Source: an uncultured Lachnospiraceae bacterium
GTDB lineage: Bacteria; Bacillota; Clostridia; Lachnospirales; Lachnospiraceae
Length of the DNA: 64,000 nt
Direction of reading: 5' to 3'
Assembly: GCA_949287925.1 (NCBI GenBank)
Contig: CASEIR010000054.1
Coordinates: 1-64,000 of the forward strand
Part shown: positions 32,424-41,135 of the stretch, one piece after another
How positions within the stretch are numbered: the first letter of the stretch is position 1
Layout of the letters: every line of letters begins with the position of its first letter
Notes under the pieces: model-generated
What the model was told of the DNA's origin: nothing
What the model saw: the letters and a program-made list of their open reading frames with translations, nothing else
The model's database searches: none
Made by a program: the position numbers and the translations under genes

Positions 32424-34094
32424 ATGGCTACGAAAACGATAAATGCAGAGATGCTTGCTAAGATGTTCCTGGCGGGTGCTCAGAATATTGAGGCAAAGAA
32501 GGAATTCATTAATGAATTGAATGTATTCCCGGTGCCGGATGGAGACACCGGAACCAATATGTCTCTTACAATTATGTCAGCTGCAAAAGAGGTTATGGGA
32601 ATATCTCAGGTGAATATGAAAGATCTTGCTAAGGCGATTTCTTCCGGTTCTCTTCGCGGCGCCAGAGGAAATTCTGGCGTAATACTTTCCCAGCTTCTTA
32701 GAGGGTTTACAAAGGCGATCCGGGAGGAGAAGGAGATTGATGTTGCCATTCTGGCGTTTGCGTGCCAGAGAGCCAGAGATACTGCTTATAAGGCAGTAAT
32801 GAAACCGAAAGAGGGAACGATCCTGACGGTAGCCAGTGGAATTGCACAGAAGGCATCGGAGATGGCTGAAGAGACGGACGATCTGGAAGTGTTCATTCCG
32901 GCGGTGATCGATTATGCGGATGAAGTTCTTGCAAAGACTCCGGAGATGCTTCCGGTGTTAAAAGAAGCTGGAGTCGTGGATTCCGGCGGACAGGGATTAT
33001 TAGAAGTTCTCCGGGGAGCTTACGCGGCATTTCAGGGAAAAGAGATCGATTTCAGCGCTATCGAACCAAGTGCGGGAGCTGCTGTTACAAAAATCAGTGC
33101 GCAGGACACGGCTGACATTAAGTTTGGCTATTGTACAGAGTTTATTATATTGACAGAAAAAGAGTTTACGGATGAAGATGAACATGATTTTAAAGCGTAT
33201 CTGTCATCAATCGGAGATTCCATCGTGTGCGTGGCGGATGATGATGTGGTTAAAATCCATGTGCATACAAACGATCCGGGGCTCGCGATCCAAAGAGCGC
33301 TCACTTATGGACAGCTTTCACGTATGAAGATTGACAATATGAGGGAAGAGCATCAGGAAAAACTGATCCGTGACGCAGAGAAAATGGCGGCGCAGCAGGC
33401 GGAAGAAGAGGCGGTTAAAGATGAAGGCCCAAGAAAAGAGATGGGATTTATTGCCGTTTCAATCGGAGAAGGAATGAATGAGATCTTCCGGGAACTGGGT
33501 GCGGATTACATCATTGAAGGCGGACAGACTATGAATCCCAGCACGGAGGATATGCTGAAGGCTATCGATCATGTGAATGCGGATCATATTTTCATCTTAC
33601 CGAATAATAAGAACATTGTACTTGCGGCAAATCAGGCGAAAGCTCTGGTGGAGGACAAGGATATTATTGTAATCCCGACTAAAACAGTTCCGCAGGGAAT
33701 TACTGCAATCATCAGTTTCGCTCCTGATGCGGACGCTAAAGCAAATGAAGAGACCATGCTTGAGGAGATTAAGCGTGTAAAGAGCGGTCAGGTTACGTAT
33801 GCGGTAAGAGATACGCGTATTGATGATAAGGAGATCCATGAAGGAGACATTATGGGAATTGGCGACAGTGGAATCTTGGCGGTAGGCAAGGAAGTAGAGG
33901 AGACCACGAAGGAACTCCTGAATTGTCTGGTCGATGAGGATTCTGAACTGATCAGTCTCTATTATGGAGAGGAAGTCAGCCCGGAGGATGCAGAGAAGTT
34001 TGCTGCGGAAGTGGCAGAGCGGTATCCGGATGCGGACGTGGATATACAGTTTGGAGGTCAGCCGATTTATTACTATGTATTAGCGGTTGAATAA
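32424..34094 (+). CDS. fakA: Fatty acid kinase catalytic subunit FakA (DAK2/DegV-like)
   Basis: 556 residues. An N-terminal DhaL-type nucleotide domain (about 8-200) has FPVPDGDTGTNMSLTIM, with the Asp ligands for Mg-ATP, and LRGARGNSGVILSQLLRGF. A middle and C-terminal FakA region includes VHTNDPGLAIQRALTYGQLS and IIEGGQTMNPSTEDMLKAID. FakA phosphorylates exogenous fatty acids held by FakB proteins; no fakB is in the window. AAGGAGG precedes the ATG. It follows the Asp23 gene by 19 bases. Confidence 0.92.
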   Translation: MATKTINAEMLAKMFLAGAQNIEAKKEFINELNVFPVPDGDTGTNMSLTIMSAAKEVMGISQVNMKDLAKAISSGSLRGARGNSGVILSQLLRGFTKAIREEKEIDVAILAFACQRARDTAYKAVMKPKEGTILTVASGIAQKASEMAEETDDLEVFIPAVIDYADEVLAKTPEMLPVLKEAGVVDSGGQGLLEVLRGAYAAFQGKEIDFSAIEPSAGAAVTKISAQDTADIKFGYCTEFIILTEKEFTDEDEHDFKAYLSSIGDSIVCVADDDVVKIHVHTNDPGLAIQRALTYGQLSRMKIDNMREEHQEKLIRDAEKMAAQQAEEEAVKDEGPRKEMGFIAVSIGEGMNEIFRELGADYIIEGGQTMNPSTEDMLKAIDHVNADHIFILPNNKNIVLAANQAKALVEDKDIIVIPTKTVPQGITAIISFAPDADAKANEETMLEEIKRVKSGQVTYAVRDTRIDDKEIHEGDIMGIGDSGILAVGKEVEETTKELLNCLVDEDSELISLYYGEEVSPEDAEKFAAEVAERYPDADVDIQFGGQPIYYYVLAVE

Positions 34095-34104
34095 CCAGAT
34101 AAAG

Positions 34105-34133
34105 AAAGGGCGGAACAGTATCCGCCCTTTTAT
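34105..34133 (+). terminator. Terminator after fakA
   Basis: Stem AAAGGGCGGA (34105-34114) / TCCGCCCTTT (34121-34130), followed by TAT. The U-tract is formed mainly by the stem end. Confidence 0.75.
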
Positions 34134-34171
34134 AGTATAAACATTTTAATATCAGAAAGCGGTTATAGGTG

Positions 34172-36202
34172 ATGGTTGAACGGACAGATATTAAAGAAAT
34201 TAAAGGTATTGGAGAGAAAACGGCACAGTTATTTGCTAAAGTGGGCGTAAATACAGTGGGAGATCTGATCCGATATTATCCAAAAGGATATGATGTGTAT
34301 GAAGAGGCTGTACCTGTGAGTGAAGTGGAGGAAGGGAAAGTACAGACCGTTTCAGGAGCTATATCCGGCCGTATTCAGGTGTCCGGATCCAGCAGAATGC
34401 AGATCACGACCCTGCAGGTCAGGGATCTTACCGGTTCCTTGAAGGTGGTATGGTATCGGATGCCTTTTTTGCGCAATACGCTGGGAAAAGGCGGTACTGT
34501 TACCTTGAGAGGACGGATCGCACGAAAAAGAAACGGACTCGTAATGGAACATCCGGAGATATTTTATCCGGCTGACAAGTATGAGGAGAAGCTGGATACA
34601 CTGCAGCCGGTCTATGGCCTGACAAGCGGGCTTACAAACGGGACGGTTGTAAAGGCAGTGCGGCAGGCCCTGGAACATCTGGATTTGACGCATGAAACTT
34701 TACCGGATGTATTGCGGCTGAAATATCATTTGGCAGAATACAATTTTGCAATACGAGGAATACATTTCCCGCAGGATAAGGAGAACTTTTATCATGCCAG
34801 AGAAAGACTGGTGTTTGAAGAGTTCCTGACATTTATACTGGCTCTTCGCAGGATGCGTGACCAAAATGAACGGACGGCAAATGAATATGTAATTCCGTCA
34901 GATCTAAGGATTGGAACCTTTATTGAGAAGCTTCCTTATCGCCTGACCCATGCACAGATGAAAGTCTGGAAAGAAATAGAGGGAGATATGGCTTCGGCGA
35001 CTGTGATGTCCCGTCTGGTGCAGGGAGACGTGGGATCTGGGAAGACGGTTGTGGCGGTTCTTGCACTTTTATCGGTGGCTTTGAACGGTATGCAGGGAGC
35101 TTTGATGGCCCCCACGGAAGTTCTGGCCAGACAGCATTACGCGTCTATCAGCCGTATGCTGGAAGAACAGGAAATTCCTGTGAAGGTGGAACTGTTGACC
35201 GGGTCCATGACGGCAAAGGAAAAGCGCAGAGCATATGATCGGATTGAGTGTGGGTATGCCAAGATTATTATTGGCACACATGCATTGATCCAGGATCGGG
35301 TTAATTATGATAATCTGGCTCTGGTGGTGACAGACGAGCAGCATCGCTTCGGGGTAAAGCAGAGGGAAACGTTTGCCCAAAAGGGTGGTGTACCGCATGT
35401 GCTGGTTATGAGTGCTACGCCGATTCCCCGGACGCTGGCGATTATTCTGTATGGTGATCTGGATATTTCTGTGATCGATGAGCTGCCTGCAAACCGGCTT
35501 CCTATTAAAAATTGTGTAGTAGATACAGGATATCGAAATACCGCTTATCAATTTATGAGAAAACAGATTATAGAAGGGCGGCAGTGTTACATCATCTGCC
35601 CGATGGTGGAAGAAAGCGAGACTTTGGAGGCAGAAAATGTACTGGATTATTCGAAAAACCTTCAGGAAGAGCTGGGAAAAAATATCGTAGTGGAGTGCTT
35701 GCACGGCAGGATGAAACAGACACAAAAGGACGATATTATGGATCGTTTCGCCAGGAATGAGATACAGATCCTGGTTTCAACCACTGTAATTGAGGTGGGA
35801 ATCGATGTCCCCAATGCCACGGTCATGATGGTGGAGAATGCCGAGCGGTTCGGGCTTGCGCAGCTGCATCAGCTTCGCGGCCGGGTGGGAAGAGGAAAAT
35901 ACCAGTCCTACTGTATCTTTATGACGGCTTCTAAAGCACAGGAAACTAAAGAACGGTTGGATATTCTTAATCATACGAATGACGGATTCAAGATAGCCAG
36001 TGAAGATCTCAGACTTCGAGGGCCGGGAGATTTGTTTGGAATACGCCAGAGCGGACTTATGAATTTTCGGCTGGGAGACATCTATCAGGACGCAAAAATC
36101 CTGCAAAAAGCAAATGAAGCAGCTGATTACCTGATCAAAGAAGAAAATGAATGGCTGAAAAAAATTCCAGAATATGAAGGAACTGCTAGTGTAATAATTT
36201 AA
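34172..36202 (+). CDS. recG: ATP-dependent DNA helicase RecG
   Basis: 676 residues. An N-terminal wedge/OB domain (about 1-240) is followed by the superfamily 2 helicase core: Walker A GDVGSGKTVVAVLA, Walker B DEQHRFGVKQRE, motif III MSATPIPRTLAI and motif VI QLRGRVGRGKYQSYC. It remodels stalled forks and recombination intermediates. The start is uncertain: GTG 34169 or ATG 34172, both close to a weak AGGTG site. It lies after the fakA terminator but keeps the usual yloV-recG order. Confidence 0.97.
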   Translation: MVERTDIKEIKGIGEKTAQLFAKVGVNTVGDLIRYYPKGYDVYEEAVPVSEVEEGKVQTVSGAISGRIQVSGSSRMQITTLQVRDLTGSLKVVWYRMPFLRNTLGKGGTVTLRGRIARKRNGLVMEHPEIFYPADKYEEKLDTLQPVYGLTSGLTNGTVVKAVRQALEHLDLTHETLPDVLRLKYHLAEYNFAIRGIHFPQDKENFYHARERLVFEEFLTFILALRRMRDQNERTANEYVIPSDLRIGTFIEKLPYRLTHAQMKVWKEIEGDMASATVMSRLVQGDVGSGKTVVAVLALLSVALNGMQGALMAPTEVLARQHYASISRMLEEQEIPVKVELLTGSMTAKEKRRAYDRIECGYAKIIIGTHALIQDRVNYDNLALVVTDEQHRFGVKQRETFAQKGGVPHVLVMSATPIPRTLAIILYGDLDISVIDELPANRLPIKNCVVDTGYRNTAYQFMRKQIIEGRQCYIICPMVEESETLEAENVLDYSKNLQEELGKNIVVECLHGRMKQTQKDDIMDRFARNEIQILVSTTVIEVGIDVPNATVMMVENAERFGLAQLHQLRGRVGRGKYQSYCIFMTASKAQETKERLDILNHTNDGFKIASEDLRLRGPGDLFGIRQSGLMNFRLGDIYQDAKILQKANEAADYLIKEENEWLKKIPEYEGTASVII

Positions 36203-36286
36203 ATCCTCCATATACTATGGTTGTAACGAAAACAGAAGTTTGAAAGTTACAAGCAACATTCATGATATCAAAGGAGGAGTATAATT

Positions 36287-36493
36287 ATGACAAATCGTTC
36301 ATCAAACAGAGCAGCTGTGCCGGAAGCAAAAGGCGCGTTAGACAAGTTCAAATATGAGGTAGCAAGCGAGCTTGGCGTACCGCTGACCGAAGGCTACAAC
36401 GGCGACCTGACATCCAGACAGAACGGATCTGTCGGCGGATATATGGTGAAAAAGATGATCGAACAGCAGGAAAAACAGATGGCTGGTAAATAA
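36287..36493 (+). CDS. Alpha/beta-type small acid-soluble spore protein
   Basis: 68 residues. It coats and protects spore DNA. ALDKFKYEVASELGVPLTEG includes the germination protease site region (EVASE), and GYNGDLTSRQNGSVGGYMVK is the second conserved block, giving the two-helix DNA-binding form. AAGGAGGAG precedes the ATG. It is expected to be sigma-G dependent; no convincing sigma-G promoter was located. The last Lys codon and the stop lie inside the left arm of the dispersed palindrome at 36487-36545. Confidence 0.95.
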   Translation: MTNRSSNRAAVPEAKGALDKFKYEVASELGVPLTEGYNGDLTSRQNGSVGGYMVKKMIEQQEKQMAGK

Positions 36494-36559
36494 TAAATGG
36501 GGACGTAGCATTTTTGCAAAATGCTACGTCCCCATTTATTATTTAACGTGTCCCTTTTT
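36487..36559. repeat. Dispersed palindromic element, copy 1
   Basis: Perfect 59-base palindrome (36487-36545, 3-base TGC loop) with core arm GGGGACGTAGCATTTT and its complement CTACGTCCCC. After 9 bases follows CGTGTCCCTTTTT (36547-36559). It lies between the convergent SASP and DUF1048-like genes and could end transcription from both sides. The same core occurs at 37716-37776 and 61612-61656. The GTAG in the arm is reminiscent of REP elements moved by Y1 (RAYT) transposases; none is in the window. Confidence 0.9.
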
Positions 36560-36579
36560 ATAAATACTGTTTCTTTTAT

Positions 36580-37311
36580 TTAACTTTGATTGACCGGACG
36601 GTTTCGCCAGGCGCCAAGAATATATAATAATGGGAATCCTATATTAAATAGAATTGAAACGATAATGGTTATAATGTTGATGAGCGTATTATTCAATGCG
36701 ATTCCGATGTTTGGATCAGGAATCAACATTTGAAGTACGTTAATGAGTAGAAGACCGATTCCCCAGTATAACGCTGTTTTCGCTTTTTCTGAATTGTTAC
36801 TGCTTTTCAATGCGTAACTTCCTCCTTTGTAATACAGAATAGAGATGGCAAGCAAGAACAGGCCATACCAGAATTCTGAGATTTCAAAATGGTTATAGGT
36901 ATCAATAAATATTGCCATTGTACCGGTCATAAGTATGGAGAATACATAAATCAGGCTCGAGACAATACACATAAATCCGACGATCTGAAAATAAGCAGCT
37001 GCGACAACCAGCATTCGTCTGCCGCCGGGAGATCGTATTCCTCCAATGGCATAAATCAGATCGTTGCAAAATTCCCGTGGCTTTTTCCCAAGTACATCTG
37101 AAAGGGATTCTCCTCGTTTTTCGGCTTCCATGGCCATGCCGATGATATCTCTGCGTATTTGTTCGATTTCCACCGGGCTGAGAGGAAAGGTGTAAATGTA
37201 TTTTGTCATCTTATGTATCGTTTTTCGGTTTTCTTTTTTGAGAAAAGAGATATCCTGATAATTCATTGCTTCAAGGTTATCTTTGGTCATGCCTGCCTGT
37301 TCGCTTGTCAT
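36580..37311 (-). CDS. DUF1048-like membrane protein of PadR-linked type
   Basis: 243 residues. The N-terminal soluble helical region contains FPLSPVEIEQIRRDIIGMAM and GKKPREFCNDLI, resembling DUF1048/HAAS-type domains found with PadR regulators. Four or five membrane helices follow (about 95-235). It starts 3 bases after the padR stop on the minus strand, so translation is coupled. In such pairs the small soluble domain is thought to sense or bind partners; the function here is unknown. Confidence 0.7.
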   Translation of the reverse strand: MTSEQAGMTKDNLEAMNYQDISFLKKENRKTIHKMTKYIYTFPLSPVEIEQIRRDIIGMAMEAEKRGESLSDVLGKKPREFCNDLIYAIGGIRSPGGRRMLVVAAAYFQIVGFMCIVSSLIYVFSILMTGTMAIFIDTYNHFEISEFWYGLFLLAISILYYKGGSYALKSSNNSEKAKTALYWGIGLLLINVLQMLIPDPNIGIALNNTLINIITIIVSILFNIGFPLLYILGAWRNRPVNQS

Positions 37312-37314
37312 GTT

Positions 37315-37641
37315 TCATTCCTCCAATTCTAATATTTGGTTTACTGCAGAAGAAATCTGCAGCCAATGATTAATGAATTCACTTAAGTATTTTGCTCCTT
37401 CTTCTGTAATGGAATAATACTTTCGGCTGGGTCCCAGCGGCGAAGGACGGAATTCGGAACTGATGAATCCCTTCTTTTCCAGACGTACAAGAAGCGGATA
37501 AATCGTACCTTCCTTCATTTCTCCAAAACCGAATTGTTCAAGTTTCATCACGATTTCATATCCATAAGTTACTTCTTTTGAAAGAATTTTCAGGATACAG
37601 CCTTCTAATGTTCCGCGCATGAGCTGTGATTTATCATACAT
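37315..37641 (-). CDS. PadR family transcriptional regulator
   Basis: 108 residues. The winged-helix core runs from GTLEGCILKILSKEVTYGYE through EGTIYPLLVRLEKKGFI, SPLGPSRKYYSITEEGAKYL and a short C-terminal helix for dimerisation. It is a typical small PadR-s2 repressor. Its own promoter (37699-37726) carries a TACTATGTAGTA dyad between -35 and -10, which suggests autorepression. It is co-transcribed with the membrane protein gene downstream. Confidence 0.93.
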   Translation of the reverse strand: MYDKSQLMRGTLEGCILKILSKEVTYGYEIVMKLEQFGFGEMKEGTIYPLLVRLEKKGFISSEFRPSPLGPSRKYYSITEEGAKYLSEFINHWLQISSAVNQILELEE

Positions 37642-37698
37642 GAACTCACCGTCCTTTCGTCAGTATCTACTATGTGTCGCATAATAGGTGTTTACTAT

Positions 37699-37726
37699 AT
37701 TGTACTACATAGTAGCAAAAAGTCAA
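37699..37726 (-). promoter_or_regulatory. padR promoter with operator dyad in the spacer
   Basis: Minus strand TTGACT (37726-37721), 16-nt spacer, TACAAT (37704-37699). The spacer contains most of the near-perfect dyad TACTATGTAGTA (37714-37703). A TACTATGTG half-site lies at 37668-37676 in the leader. The -35 box falls inside palindrome copy 2. Confidence 0.55.
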
Positions 37727-37776
37727 TTGGGGACGTAGTATTTTTGCAAAATGCTACGTCCCCAATTGACTTTTTG
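37716..37776. repeat. Dispersed palindromic element, copy 2
   Basis: 61-base palindrome with 29 bp of stem and a 3-base TGC loop; the only flaw is one T-G wobble (37739/37753). It shares the GGGGACGTAG core with copies 1 and 3. It lies between divergent genes, so a terminator role cannot explain it. It lacks the GTGTCCCTTTTT part that follows copies 1 and 3. Confidence 0.9.
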
Positions 37777-37839
37777 TCATATTTCAGAATTGGTTTTACT
37801 AGAATATAAAGAATAGTTTGTGCGGCTGGGAGTTTTTAG

Positions 37840-39120
37840 ATGAGGGCTTTATGTGCGGCTTTTTTGTGTGCGTTGATGCTGGTACAGACGGTGTCTGCTA
37901 TGCCGGAGCGGGAGATTCTGGTATATACGGAGCCTCAGGACGGAGTTCAAAGTATAGATGAGGACGGGGCAGAAGGTGAGGATGGAGCAGAAGCCGAGAA
38001 GGAAGTTGATGCGTCGGACGGTACCGGAGTACAGGGTGAAGCAGGAGTGGAATTGAGCGCGCCATCTGCGATTTTGATGGAAAAGGAAACAGGACAGATT
38101 GTCTTTGAGAAGAATCCGGATGAACAGCTGGCACCGGCCAGCGTTACAAAGATTATGACTCTCCTGCTGATTTTTGACGCAATTGCAGATGGGAAACTGG
38201 GGCTGGAGGATCCGGTGACGACTTCGGAATATGCGGCGTCCATGGGCGGCTCTCAGGTATTTCTAGAAGCGGGAGAAGCACAGACGGTGGATACCATGAT
38301 CAAGTGTATTGCAGTAGCCAGCGCCAACGATGCCTGTGTGGCTATGGCGGAACATGTCTGCGGCAGCGAGGAGGAATTTGTCGGCCGCATGAATGAAAGG
38401 GCACAAGGACTTGGCATGTCTAATACACATTTTGTAAATTGCAACGGATTGGACGCCGAAGGCCATCTGACGACAGCTAGAGATATTGCGCTGATGTCCA
38501 GAGAGCTGATCACGAAATATCCCCAGATCCGGGATTATTCTATGATCTGGATGGAAGATATTACGCATAACACTCAAAAAGGGACTTCCGAGTTTGGGCT
38601 GACCAATACCAATAAGCTGGTGCGGCATTACGAATACACGACAGGATTAAAGACCGGATCTACAGGGAATGCTAAATTCTGTATATCTGCAACAGCGGAG
38701 AAGAACGGCATGGAATTGATCGCGGTGATTATGGCTGCGGAAAACAGTAAGGCACGGACCAAAGATGCCATTGCTCTTTTGAATTACGGATTTGGGAAAT
38801 GTAGTAAATTTCAGGAAAAGGAGATTCCTGAAACTCCGGACGCAAAAGTGAGTAACGGAACTGAAGACAAAGTGGCCACTGCGCAGGAAGAAGCGTTTAC
38901 TTATGTGGATACTGCCGGAAAAAATTTGCAGAATATGGAACGAAAAGTAGAGATGAAAAAATTAGAAGCACCCGTAAAACAGGGGGATGAAGCTGGGATA
39001 GTCAGATATTTCCTGGAAGATCAGGAAATCGGCACGGTGAAGATTCTGACTACAGAGTCCGTGGAAAAGATGAGTTATCCTGCAGCGCTTGGAGAGGCGG
39101 CAAGAGAGCTGCTTTTATAA
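37840..39120 (+). CDS. D-alanyl-D-alanine carboxypeptidase (PBP5/DacF family)
   Basis: 426 residues. The signal peptide (MRALCAAFLCALMLVQTVSA) is followed by an acidic linker of about 50 residues and then the peptidase S11 domain. SxxK is in PASVTKIM (about residue 100), SxN in ASANDACV (about 161), and KTG in LKTGSTGNAKF (about 271). The C-terminal domain is of PBP5_C type. It trims the terminal D-Ala of peptidoglycan stem peptides. GGGAG precedes the ATG. A second family member is at 43513-44751. The Asp/Glu-rich linker after the signal is unusual. Promoter not identified with confidence. Confidence 0.92.
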   Translation: MRALCAAFLCALMLVQTVSAMPEREILVYTEPQDGVQSIDEDGAEGEDGAEAEKEVDASDGTGVQGEAGVELSAPSAILMEKETGQIVFEKNPDEQLAPASVTKIMTLLLIFDAIADGKLGLEDPVTTSEYAASMGGSQVFLEAGEAQTVDTMIKCIAVASANDACVAMAEHVCGSEEEFVGRMNERAQGLGMSNTHFVNCNGLDAEGHLTTARDIALMSRELITKYPQIRDYSMIWMEDITHNTQKGTSEFGLTNTNKLVRHYEYTTGLKTGSTGNAKFCISATAEKNGMELIAVIMAAENSKARTKDAIALLNYGFGKCSKFQEKEIPETPDAKVSNGTEDKVATAQEEAFTYVDTAGKNLQNMERKVEMKKLEAPVKQGDEAGIVRYFLEDQEIGTVKILTTESVEKMSYPAALGEAARELLL

Positions 39121-39149
39121 AAAAGGTGCCAGGATGGATGCGGGTACAT

Positions 39150-39208
39150 AGAAGAGAATAAGGAACTGCCGGATACTATTGATTCCGGCAGTTCCCTTAT
39201 TCTTCTCT
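39150..39208. terminator. Bidirectional terminator between carboxypeptidase and M24 peptidase
   Basis: Long imperfect hairpin: AGAAGAGAATAAGGAACTGC (39150-39169) onward pairs with the arm TCCGGCAGTT...CTTCTCT (39184-39208), loop TACTATTGAT. The inner stem AACTGCCGGA / TCCGGCAGTT is perfect. It separates convergent genes. Confidence 0.8.
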
Positions 39209-39233
39209 TATGATATAATCAGGCTCTCTACTA

Positions 39234-41021
39234 CTAGATAGCGCGGGTGTATTCCTTCAGCCATTCCCGTTCCTCGTCGCTCAGATAAGGCGCAATGGTC
39301 TCGTATACTTTTGCGTGATAGGAATTCAGCTGTTCTTTATCTTCCGCAGTCAGCATGTCCGGATTCACTGCATCCAGATCGATCGGCACATAGGTGATGG
39401 GTTCAAAGTACAGGAATTGTCCGTATTCTGTCTTTGGTCCTTTGCGGACAACCAATTCATTTTCGGTACGGACTCCATGAGAACCTTCGATATAGATGCC
39501 GGGTTCATCGGTGATGACAAGTCCGGGCATTAGTGGTTGTTTCTCGCGCTCCCGGATGGCACAGCGGAATCCGCAGGGAGCCTCGTGAATGTTCATTAGA
39601 TATCCGACGCCGTGTCCGGTGCCGTGGTTGAAGTTAATGCCTCGTTTCCATGCAGGCATCCGGGCCAGAACGTCCAGATTGTAACCCGTAGTACCTTCCA
39701 GGAATACGGCGTTTGCCAGGTGCATGTTACACTGGAGAACGGTAGTGAAATCTGCTTTCATTTCATCAGTCAGGTTACCAAAAGCAAATGTTCTGGTGAT
39801 ATCGGTGGAGCCTTCCATATATCCGCCGCCGGTATCTGTCAGGAACAACCCGTCGGTGACAACTGGAATATTGGTCTCTGGAGTAGCGGCATAGTGTACG
39901 ATGGCGCCGTGTTCTCCAGAACCGCAGATGGGTTCAAAACTTTGCCAAAGATACCCTTCCTGTTCTTTCCGGAATTCCTCCAACTTGTCCGCAGCGCTGA
40001 TCTCAGTGATTTCTATTTTTCCAACATTTTTTTTCAGCCAGTACATGAATCGTGTCACCGCAACGCCATCTTTAACATGAGCGTTGATGATATTTTTTAG
40101 TTCCACATCATTTTTGGTGGCCTTCATTATAACAGTAGGATTCATATGATCAATGATAGAGGCCGTTTTCGGCAGATTATTATATAACGCATAATTCAGT
40201 CTGGCCGAATCTACCAGAATGGATGCGTCACTTGGAAGATTCTTTACATCCTCATAGATGGCGTTGTATGGACGCAGCATGATCTTGTCTTCAGCAAGCG
40301 CTGCTTTCATTTCGTCTGTCAGTTTACGCTCATCAATATACAGTTTCATATCTTCCAGAGTGATGACAGCGTAAGAGAGGAGAAGCGGGAAGAATTCGAT
40401 ATCATTCCCCCGCAGGTTCGTGATCCAGCAGACATCGTCCAAAGCTGCGATCACGTGAATGTCTGCGCCAGCTTCTTTCATAGCTGCGCGGACTCTGGCG
40501 AGTTTGGATGCGGTGCTTTCGCCGGTATAGGATTCGTCCAGGGCAAATGCCGGTTCTTCCGAAAGAGCCGGACGGTCTTCCCAGATCTGGTCAATCAGGT
40601 CCTGAGAATAGTCGATGCGTCCGTTCTTTGCAGCAGCAACGGCTTCCAGATCCAGACCGTCACCCATAGCCACGACTCTGCCGTCGAATCCAAGCACACC
40701 GTTTTGGGGAAGAACGGATGACAGATATTCCAGTGTGGTGGGCACGCCCGGTTCGCCCATCTTAAACAGCTTTACGCCGCTTCCCTGAAGCTGGTGTTCC
40801 GCCTGGATGAAGTAGCGGCCGTCTGTCCAGAGACCGGCTTCGCTTTTGGTGATGATGGCAGTTCCAGCAGATCCTGTAAATCCGGTAATAAATGCTCTTG
40901 CTTTGAAATGTTCCCCAACATATTCACTTTGGTGGTTATCGTCTGTTGGAACCAGGTATGCGTCATATCCTTTTTCAGCCATCAAAGCGCGAAGAGCGTT
41001 GATTCTTTCTGGTACATTCAT
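39234..41021 (-). CDS. Xaa-Pro aminopeptidase-like M24 family protein
   Basis: 595 residues in three parts, as in the long aminopeptidase P group: two creatinase N-domains and a pita-bread catalytic domain. Metal-ligand regions are seen in LTDTGGGYMEGSTDITRTFA, NHGTGHGVGYLMNIHEAP and VITDEPGIYIEGSHGVRTEN. It cleaves N-terminal residues next to proline. AAGGAGG precedes the ATG at 41021. The protein cut off at 1-782 is a close paralogue. It is monocistronic, with an extended -10 promoter candidate at 41064-41072. Confidence 0.94.
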   Translation of the reverse strand: MNVPERINALRALMAEKGYDAYLVPTDDNHQSEYVGEHFKARAFITGFTGSAGTAIITKSEAGLWTDGRYFIQAEHQLQGSGVKLFKMGEPGVPTTLEYLSSVLPQNGVLGFDGRVVAMGDGLDLEAVAAAKNGRIDYSQDLIDQIWEDRPALSEEPAFALDESYTGESTASKLARVRAAMKEAGADIHVIAALDDVCWITNLRGNDIEFFPLLLSYAVITLEDMKLYIDERKLTDEMKAALAEDKIMLRPYNAIYEDVKNLPSDASILVDSARLNYALYNNLPKTASIIDHMNPTVIMKATKNDVELKNIINAHVKDGVAVTRFMYWLKKNVGKIEITEISAADKLEEFRKEQEGYLWQSFEPICGSGEHGAIVHYAATPETNIPVVTDGLFLTDTGGGYMEGSTDITRTFAFGNLTDEMKADFTTVLQCNMHLANAVFLEGTTGYNLDVLARMPAWKRGINFNHGTGHGVGYLMNIHEAPCGFRCAIREREKQPLMPGLVITDEPGIYIEGSHGVRTENELVVRKGPKTEYGQFLYFEPITYVPIDLDAVNPDMLTAEDKEQLNSYHAKVYETIAPYLSDEEREWLKEYTRAI

Positions 41022-41063
41022 GGTAAAACCTCCTTCAATAATTGTTCTATAACACTGATACTG

Positions 41064-41072
41064 ATTTTAACA
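41064..41072 (-). promoter_or_regulatory. Extended -10 promoter candidate for M24 peptidase
   Basis: Minus strand TGTTAAAAT (41072-41064): TG plus one base plus TAAAAT. No good -35 box. It lies next to the divergent promoter at 41080-41108. Confidence 0.35.
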
Positions 41073-41079
41073 TATCTAT

Positions 41080-41108
41080 TTGCAAAATAACAGGAATAAT
41101 TATATAAT
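41080..41108 (+). promoter_or_regulatory. Sigma-A promoter for metallophosphoesterase
   Basis: TTGCAA (41080-41085), 17-nt spacer, TATAAT (41103-41108), about 27 bases before the TTG start. Confidence 0.6.
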
Positions 41109-41135
41109 TATTCTGATTATAAAGGAGAAAGAACA

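Noticed and set aside
36261..36267. CATGATA before the SASP gene as a sigma-G -10 box
   Set aside because: The predicted transcript start would fall within or after the ribosome binding site at 36271-36277, and no -35 at normal spacing was seen.
36487..37776. CRISPR-like array
   Set aside because: The two nearby copies of the palindrome are 1.2 kb apart with genes between; there is no regular spacing and no cas gene.
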